Part shown: piece after piece, positions 13,759-17,218 of the stretch
Layout of the letters: each line of letters opens with the position of its first letter
Numbering within the stretch: position 1 is the first letter of the stretch
Assembly: GCA_002503545.1 (NCBI GenBank)
Contig: DARY01000030.1
Span: 13,843-31,060 of the forward strand
Origin: Candidatus Methanomethylophilus sp. UBA78
GTDB lineage: Archaea; Thermoplasmatota; Thermoplasmata; Methanomassiliicoccales; Methanomethylophilaceae
Direction of reading: 5' to 3'
Length of the DNA stretch: 17,218 bases
Notes under the pieces: model-generated
Told to the model about the DNA's origin: nothing
The model's input: only the letters and a program-made list of their open reading frames with translations
Databases searched by the model: none
Position numbers and translations under genes: made by a program

Positions 13759-13783
13759 ACGGACCCGGCACTGTCGGGTCCGT
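13759..13783 (+). terminator. GC-rich hairpin between proS and the membrane protein gene
   Basis: ACGGACCCG (13759-13767) and CGGGTCCGT (13775-13783) form a perfect 9-pair stem with a 7 nt loop. No T-run follows, and the next start codon comes 7 nt later. It may be a weak terminator, an mRNA processing or stability element, or a structure limiting translation of the next gene. I list it as a terminator with low confidence. Confidence 0.35.
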
Positions 13784-13790
13784 TCGGTAC

Positions 13791-15074
13791 ATGAACGATA
13801 CGGTGCGCAGGCTGGAGGAGGCGTTCTCCTCGACCGGGGAGAGGAAACTGCTTACGGTATCCGCCGTCGCCCTGGCCGCCGTATACGTCTTCTGCATAGT
13901 GTTCCTCGACCCCTCGGACGATGTCCCCGTGTTCTACAGGGACTGGCTGGCCCTCGAGGGGGGCAGACTGCCGTACGTCGATTTCTCGTTCGGCAACCCT
14001 CCGCTGTCGTTCCTGTTCATAGCGATCCCGGGGATCCTCTCGTGGGACCTGTACAGCTACTACTGCTTCCAGGCGGCCGAGATGACGGTCCTGGCATGGC
14101 TGTCCGTGTACATGGTGATGAAGATAAGCGGGCGTCTGGGTCTGAACAGGTTCCGTGTCACGGCGATGTATCTGCTGCTCCTGCTGATGTACTCCGAGGA
14201 GCTCGTCAAGAAGCTCGACATGGCGGTGGCCCTGTCGGTCCTGCTGGCGGTCTACCTGTTCCTGCAGCGCCGTTTCCCGTCCGCATACCTCGTCCTCATA
14301 CTCGGGACCATGATCAAGCTGTACCCTGCGGTGCTGATCCCCGTTTTCATGATGGCCAATCTGTCGGAGAGGTCCGCTCCCGCCCGTCTCCGCAACGCCC
14401 TGAACGGGCTTCTTCTCGTGCTCGGGACGGTGGCGGCCGTTTTTGCGGCCATGGCAGTCCTCGGCCTGTCGGCCGACAGGATAATGGATATCTTCACCCA
14501 GCAGTCCGGACGCAGCTTCCAGATAGAGAGCGTGGTGGGGAACCTGCTGCAGATATTCGGGATGCTGGGTCTCTACGCTTACGAGATCGTCGGCAACAAC
14601 CACACCTACATCGTGGAATGTGCCCCCGGGGACGCGATTTCCGGAGTCTGGGTCATCGTCACGGCGGTATCCTACCTGATACTGCTTTACGTCATCTGGC
14701 ACTTCAGGTTCGATAAGGGGACGGAGGCGGAGGAGAGGGACGCCATGACGGTGAGGGCCTCGGCGGCGGCCGTGCTGGTCATCCTGCTGACGTTCATGGT
14801 CTTCTCCACCCAGTACATGCTCTGGATAATCACCCTCCTGCCCTTCGTCATCGGTCTGGAGAAGGACCTGCGGACGAGACGCACCCTCTGGGTCATCTAT
14901 CTCATCCAGTTCGCCGTCCTGCTGCCGCTCATGGTGTGGCTGCTCTTCGGTACGGGCGAGGCGTTCGCCGCCGCCTCCGTGCTGATCCGCAACGTGTCCC
15001 TCTTCCTGGTCCTCCTCTACTGCGTGGGTGCGATAGCCGACTGCCGCACGCGGTCCCGGTCGGTAAGCATTTAA
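13791..15074 (+). CDS. Polytopic membrane protein, GT-C glycosyltransferase-like (GT87/DUF2029-like)
   Basis: A 427-residue integral membrane protein with roughly ten hydrophobic segments, the first at about residues 19-39. Between the first two segments is an extracytoplasmic loop, VFYRDWLALEGGRLPYVDFS, then FGNPPLSFLF. This resembles polyprenyl-phosphate-sugar-dependent GT-C transferases (GT87/DUF2029), where an acidic residue after the first helix and a nearby YPP or NPPL motif are typical. A role in adding a mannose-like sugar to a lipid or surface glycan is therefore likely, but donor and acceptor are unknown. The ATG at 13791 lacks a Shine-Dalgarno and a TATA box at the usual distance, and follows a GC hairpin. 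Transcription is probably continued from proS. The stop TAA sits within the trmI TATA box. Confidence 0.72.
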   Translation: MNDTVRRLEEAFSSTGERKLLTVSAVALAAVYVFCIVFLDPSDDVPVFYRDWLALEGGRLPYVDFSFGNPPLSFLFIAIPGILSWDLYSYYCFQAAEMTVLAWLSVYMVMKISGRLGLNRFRVTAMYLLLLLMYSEELVKKLDMAVALSVLLAVYLFLQRRFPSAYLVLILGTMIKLYPAVLIPVFMMANLSERSAPARLRNALNGLLLVLGTVAAVFAAMAVLGLSADRIMDIFTQQSGRSFQIESVVGNLLQIFGMLGLYAYEIVGNNHTYIVECAPGDAISGVWVIVTAVSYLILLYVIWHFRFDKGTEAEERDAMTVRASAAAVLVILLTFMVFSTQYMLWIITLLPFVIGLEKDLRTRRTLWVIYLIQFAVLLPLMVWLLFGTGEAFAAASVLIRNVSLFLVLLYCVGAIADCRTRSRSVSI

Positions 15075-15075
15075 C
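15069..15075 (+). promoter_or_regulatory. TATA box for trmI, overlapping the upstream stop codon
   Basis: ATTTAAC, centred about 25 nt before the ATG at 15097, is partly formed by the ATT-TAA end of the membrane protein gene. It predicts a leaderless trmI mRNA that starts right after the preceding gene. Confidence 0.55.
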
Positions 15076-15096
15076 CGTTGTAGCTTATGGAATCGC

Positions 15097-15864
15097 ATGG
15101 CATTCAAGGAGGGCGAGTTCCTCTATCTGCAGGACGGGGAAGGCAGGAGGTCCTGGTTCAGGCTGCAGTTCGGTATGATGAAGATGGGCGGCCTGGGCGT
15201 CATAGACGGCAGGCGTCTGGAGGGTCTCGACGACGGGGATTCCCTGGAGATCGTCGGCAAGAGGTTCAACGTCTTCCGTCCCGGCGTGGTCGAGCTGATG
15301 GAGTCTCTGGACAGGAGAGCCCAGATTATCACCCCCAAGGACGCGTGCGCCATAATCATGGAGTGCGACATCAAGACGGGGGACCGCGTCATAGAGGTGG
15401 GCGCCGGTTCCGGCGGTCTCACCACGGCCCTCCTCCGCACCGTGGCCCCCACCGGGCATGTGCATACGGTCGAGTTCAAGGAGCAGAACGCCGAGAAGGC
15501 CCTGAAGAACGTGAAGCGCACCGGACTGGACAGCTTCTGGTCCTACCAGATCGGGGACGCACGCGACGCCGAGATAGATTTCGACGGGGCCGACGCCCTC
15601 GTGACGGACATGCCGGATGTCGAGAACGCCCTCGACAACCTCGTCCCCCACCTCAGGAACGGCGGCAGGGTCTGCACCTACGCCCCCAACACCAACCAGC
15701 TCGAGCTGGCGGTCAACGCGCTCCGCGACAGGGGTTTCACCGACGTGCGCTCCATGGAGATCATGAGGCGCGGGATGGAGGTCCACGCCGGCGGGACGCG
15801 CCCCAGCTTCGAGATGCTGGGACATACGGGATACCTGACATTCGCCCGCAAACGCTCCCTCTGA
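15097..15864 (+). CDS. trmI: tRNA (adenine-N1)-methyltransferase, TrmI type (m1A57/58)
   Basis: A 255-residue SAM-dependent enzyme that forms N1-methyladenosine in the T loop of tRNAs; archaeal relatives modify positions 57 and 58. A small N-terminal beta-domain (1-75) precedes the Rossmann methyltransferase. SAM motif I is IEVGAGSGGLT (99-109), after QIITPKDACAIIMECDIKTG (76-95), a stretch typical of the family. The acidic SAM-binding residue is E126 in HTVEFKEQN, and TDMPD (170-174) gives the active-site aspartate. The C-terminus ends GHTGYLTFARK, as in TrmI proteins. The ATG at 15097 is 25 nt from a TATA-like box. A frame opening at 15087 on another phase is a shadow. A strong terminator follows. 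Confidence 0.94.
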   Translation: MAFKEGEFLYLQDGEGRRSWFRLQFGMMKMGGLGVIDGRRLEGLDDGDSLEIVGKRFNVFRPGVVELMESLDRRAQIITPKDACAIIMECDIKTGDRVIEVGAGSGGLTTALLRTVAPTGHVHTVEFKEQNAEKALKNVKRTGLDSFWSYQIGDARDAEIDFDGADALVTDMPDVENALDNLVPHLRNGGRVCTYAPNTNQLELAVNALRDRGFTDVRSMEIMRRGMEVHAGGTRPSFEMLGHTGYLTFARKRSL

Positions 15865-15873
15865 AGTCCCTCC

Positions 15874-15913
15874 GCAAGGGTCCGGGACGGTCCCGGACCC
15901 TCTGCGATTTTTT
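15874..15913 (+). terminator. Hairpin and T-run terminator after trmI
   Basis: AGGGTCCGGGA (15877-15887) and TCCCGGACCCT (15891-15901) make a perfect 11-pair stem with a 3 nt loop. GCA/TGC can extend it past one bulged C. Six T follow at 15908-15913. This is the clearest terminator in the window. Its T-run is also part of the next promoter. Confidence 0.8.
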
Positions 15914-15919
15914 ATTATA
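15909..15919 (+). promoter_or_regulatory. TATA box for purS - purL, inside the trmI terminator T-run
   Basis: TTTTTATTATA is centred about 28 nt before the purS ATG and shares five T with the trmI terminator. A leaderless purS transcript is predicted. Confidence 0.65.
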
Positions 15920-15941
15920 CGCGTGCGCGATATGTTCCCCA

Positions 15942-16181
15942 ATGACAGTAATCGACATCAGGATCGAACTCAAGAAAGGGGTGGCGGACCCCGAGGGATC
16001 CAATACCAAGAAGACCCTCGAGTCACTCGGTTTCAAGGGCATCGTCTCCGTCAAATCGGTAAAATGCTTCGTTTTCGAACTGGACATGCCGGCGGACGAG
16101 GCGAGGAAGGCGGGGGAGGAATACTGCAAGAAACTGCTGGCCAACCCCGTTGTCCAGGGATACACAGTCACCGTGAGATGA
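15942..16181 (+). CDS. purS: Phosphoribosylformylglycinamidine synthase subunit PurS
   Basis: A 79-residue protein, the small subunit of the FGAM synthase complex (PurS, PurQ, PurL) that makes formylglycinamidine ribonucleotide in purine synthesis. PurS bridges the glutaminase PurQ and the synthase PurL. The sequence follows the family: [20 protein letters not shown], then [20 protein letters not shown] and a C-terminal NPVVQGYTV. The ATG at 15942 lies 28 nt after a TATA box and begins the first beta-strand. PurL begins 4 nt after the stop, so the subunits are co-expressed. No purQ lies between them; it must be downstream or elsewhere. Confidence 0.95.
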   Translation: MTVIDIRIELKKGVADPEGSNTKKTLESLGFKGIVSVKSVKCFVFELDMPADEARKAGEEYCKKLLANPVVQGYTVTVR

Positions 16182-16185
16182 TCCG

Positions 16186-17218
16186 ATGTCCGGCCTTATG
16201 GTGAGGAGGGACGCCCCCTACGACCTCTGCGACATAGCGGTCAGGGGGGCCTCCGACAAGGAACTGGAGGAACTGTCCTCCGCGATGGCCCTCGGCCTCT
16301 CCCTGGACGAGATGAAGGCCATCAGGCAGTACTACATCGACGAGGGCAGGGACGCCACCGACGTGGAGCTCCAGTCGCTCGGTCAGGCCTGGAGCGAGCA
16401 TTGCTGCTACAAGAGCTCCAAATCCACCCTGAGGGAGTTCGTCTTCGGTCTCGACCGCGAGGACATCCTCTCCAGGGGCGACGCGGGCGTGATGGTGTTC
16501 GACGACGATTACGGGTACGCCCTCAGGGTGGAGAGCCACAACCACCCCTCGGCCATCGAGCCGTACGGAGGCGCCGCCACCGGCATCGGCGGCATCGTCA
16601 GGGACGTCATATGCATGGGCGCCCAGCCCATAGGCCTCGTCGATCCCCTGTGCTTCGGCCCCGTCGACCGCGAAGTGAAGGTCCCCAAGGGGATCAAGGA
16701 CCCCAAGTACCTGGTCAAGGGCGTCGTCTCCGGCATAAGGGACTACGGCAACAGGATAGGCATACCGACGGTGTCGGGGGCCTTCTTCTTCGACGACAGG
16801 TACACGGGCAACTGCCTGGTCAACGTCTGCTGCCTGGGTATCGTCAAGCGCAAGGACCTCCTGAAGAACTACGCCTCCGCCCCGGGCGAGGTCATGATCC
16901 TCTTCGGAGGCCGGACCGGGAGGGACGGGATCCACGGGGTCAACTTCGCCTCCAAGGACATCTCGTCCAACTCGGAGGAGGACTCCAGGGGGGCTGTCCA
17001 GCTGGGGGACCCCATAACCAAGGAGCCGGTCATCCACGCCTGCGTCGAGCTGGCGGAGAAGCACCTGGTCACCGGGATGAAGGACCTCGGGGGAGGGGGA
17101 CTCAGCTGCGTCGTCGGGGAGATGGCGATTGAGAAGGGATGCGGAGCGGAGGTGGACCTGGACAAGGTCCTGCTCAAGGAGGCCGGACTGGCACCCTGGG
17201 AGATCTGGGTCTCCGAGT
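16186..17218 (+). CDS. purL: Phosphoribosylformylglycinamidine synthase subunit PurL, N-terminal part (runs off the window)
   Basis: The first 344 codons of the large FGAM synthase subunit, which uses ATP and ammonia from PurQ to convert FGAR to FGAM. The frame is open to the last base, so the 3' end lies beyond the window. After a helical start, [13 protein letters not shown] (68-80) contains the catalytic-region histidine H72. [20 protein letters not shown] (115-134) is the hallmark nucleotide-binding segment, followed by [32 protein letters not shown] and [12 protein letters not shown] mark later parts of the synthase fold. These are the short archaeal/Bacillus-type PurL features, without a fused glutaminase. 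The ATG at 16186 is 4 nt after purS; a second ATG four codons on is possible. Confidence 0.96.
   Translation, partial: MSGLMVRRDAPYDLCDIAVRGASDKELEELSSAMALGLSLDEMKAIRQYYIDEGRDATDVELQSLGQAWSEHCCYKSSKSTLREFVFGLDREDILSRGDAGVMVFDDDYGYALRVESHNHPSAIEPYGGAATGIGGIVRDVICMGAQPIGLVDPLCFGPVDREVKVPKGIKDPKYLVKGVVSGIRDYGNRIGIPTVSGAFFFDDRYTGNCLVNVCCLGIVKRKDLLKNYASAPGEVMILFGGRTGRDGIHGVNFASKDISSNSEEDSRGAVQLGDPITKEPVIHACVELAEKHLVTGMKDLGGGGLSCVVGEMAIEKGCGAEVDLDKVLLKEAGLAPWEIWVSE

Noticed and set aside
11387..13897. An 836-codon open frame on the minus strand opposite prs and proS
   Set aside because: It mirrors the codon pattern of two certain genes on the plus strand, has no domain I recognise and reads through the prs promoter. 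Long antisense frames are expected in GC-rich genes with strong third-base bias.
1..17218. CRISPR arrays, insertion sequences, integrase or attachment sites
   Set aside because: I found no regularly spaced repeats, transposase-like proteins or long terminal repeats. Gene content and composition look uniform and chromosomal.
1..17218. Pyrrolysine (in-frame TAG) genes
   Set aside because: None of the genes contains an internal TAG, and the methylamine methyltransferases that use it are not in the window.

Overview
The window looks like part of a GC-rich archaeal chromosome, most likely a methanogen of the order Methanomassiliicoccales (phylum Thermoplasmatota). Four things point that way. The genes are archaeal or archaeal-type: aIF2-gamma, Gins51, pantoate kinase, DUF357, UPF0292 Toprim, archaeal/eukaryal ProRS and TrmI. 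There is a methanogenesis marker protein 8 and a B12 (corrinoid) protein of the type that serves methanogenic methyltransferases. Promoters are TATA boxes. None of the 22 genes whose stop is visible ends in TAG (18 TGA, 4 TAA), as expected where UAG is reserved for pyrrolysine. The placement is inferred from gene content, not from a database match.

Layout. 1-888 (+): the 3' end of aIF2-gamma and a PIN-domain nuclease. 896-2265 (-): cyclophilin and methanogenesis marker 8. 2328-3242 (+): a 38-residue membrane peptide and a divergent corrinoid protein. 3230-4865 (-): prephenate dehydrogenase with an ACT domain (TyrA) and a flavin-reductase-like protein. 4866-5224: a gene-poor stretch with several inverted repeats and an AT-rich core. 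5225-5301 (-): tRNA-Lys(CUU) with encoded CCA. 5423-6677 (+): a two-CBS-domain protein and a YycJ/PhnP-like metallo-beta-lactamase. 6669-7607 (-): replication factor Gins51. 7713-11074 (+): a tight five-gene run, DUF167 - Toprim - thymidylate kinase - CoaBC - pantoate kinase. 11058-11363 (-): DUF357. 11465-15074 (+): PRPP synthetase, prolyl-tRNA synthetase and a polytopic GT-C-like membrane protein. 15097-15864 (+): TrmI, followed by the clearest terminator in the window. 15942 to the end (+): PurS and the 5' part of PurL.

How the genes fit together. Most are housekeeping: translation (aIF2-gamma, ProRS, tRNA-Lys, TrmI), replication and dTTP supply (Gins51, Tmk), CoA synthesis by the archaeal pantoate kinase route (PoK, CoaBC), PRPP and purine synthesis (Prs, PurS, PurL) and tyrosine synthesis (TyrA). 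The methanogen-specific part is marker 8 and the orphan corrinoid protein, which lie on opposite strands either side of one divergent promoter region.

Regulatory layout. At nine transcription units a TATA-like box is centred about 25-28 nt upstream of the start codon, which predicts leaderless mRNAs. Genes inside operons more often carry Shine-Dalgarno-like sequences, and several opposite-strand neighbours overlap at their 3' ends. I see no mobile element, CRISPR array or rRNA gene. The least explained parts are the 4866-5224 stretch, the 38-residue membrane peptide with its corrinoid neighbour, and the palindromes at a few starts.
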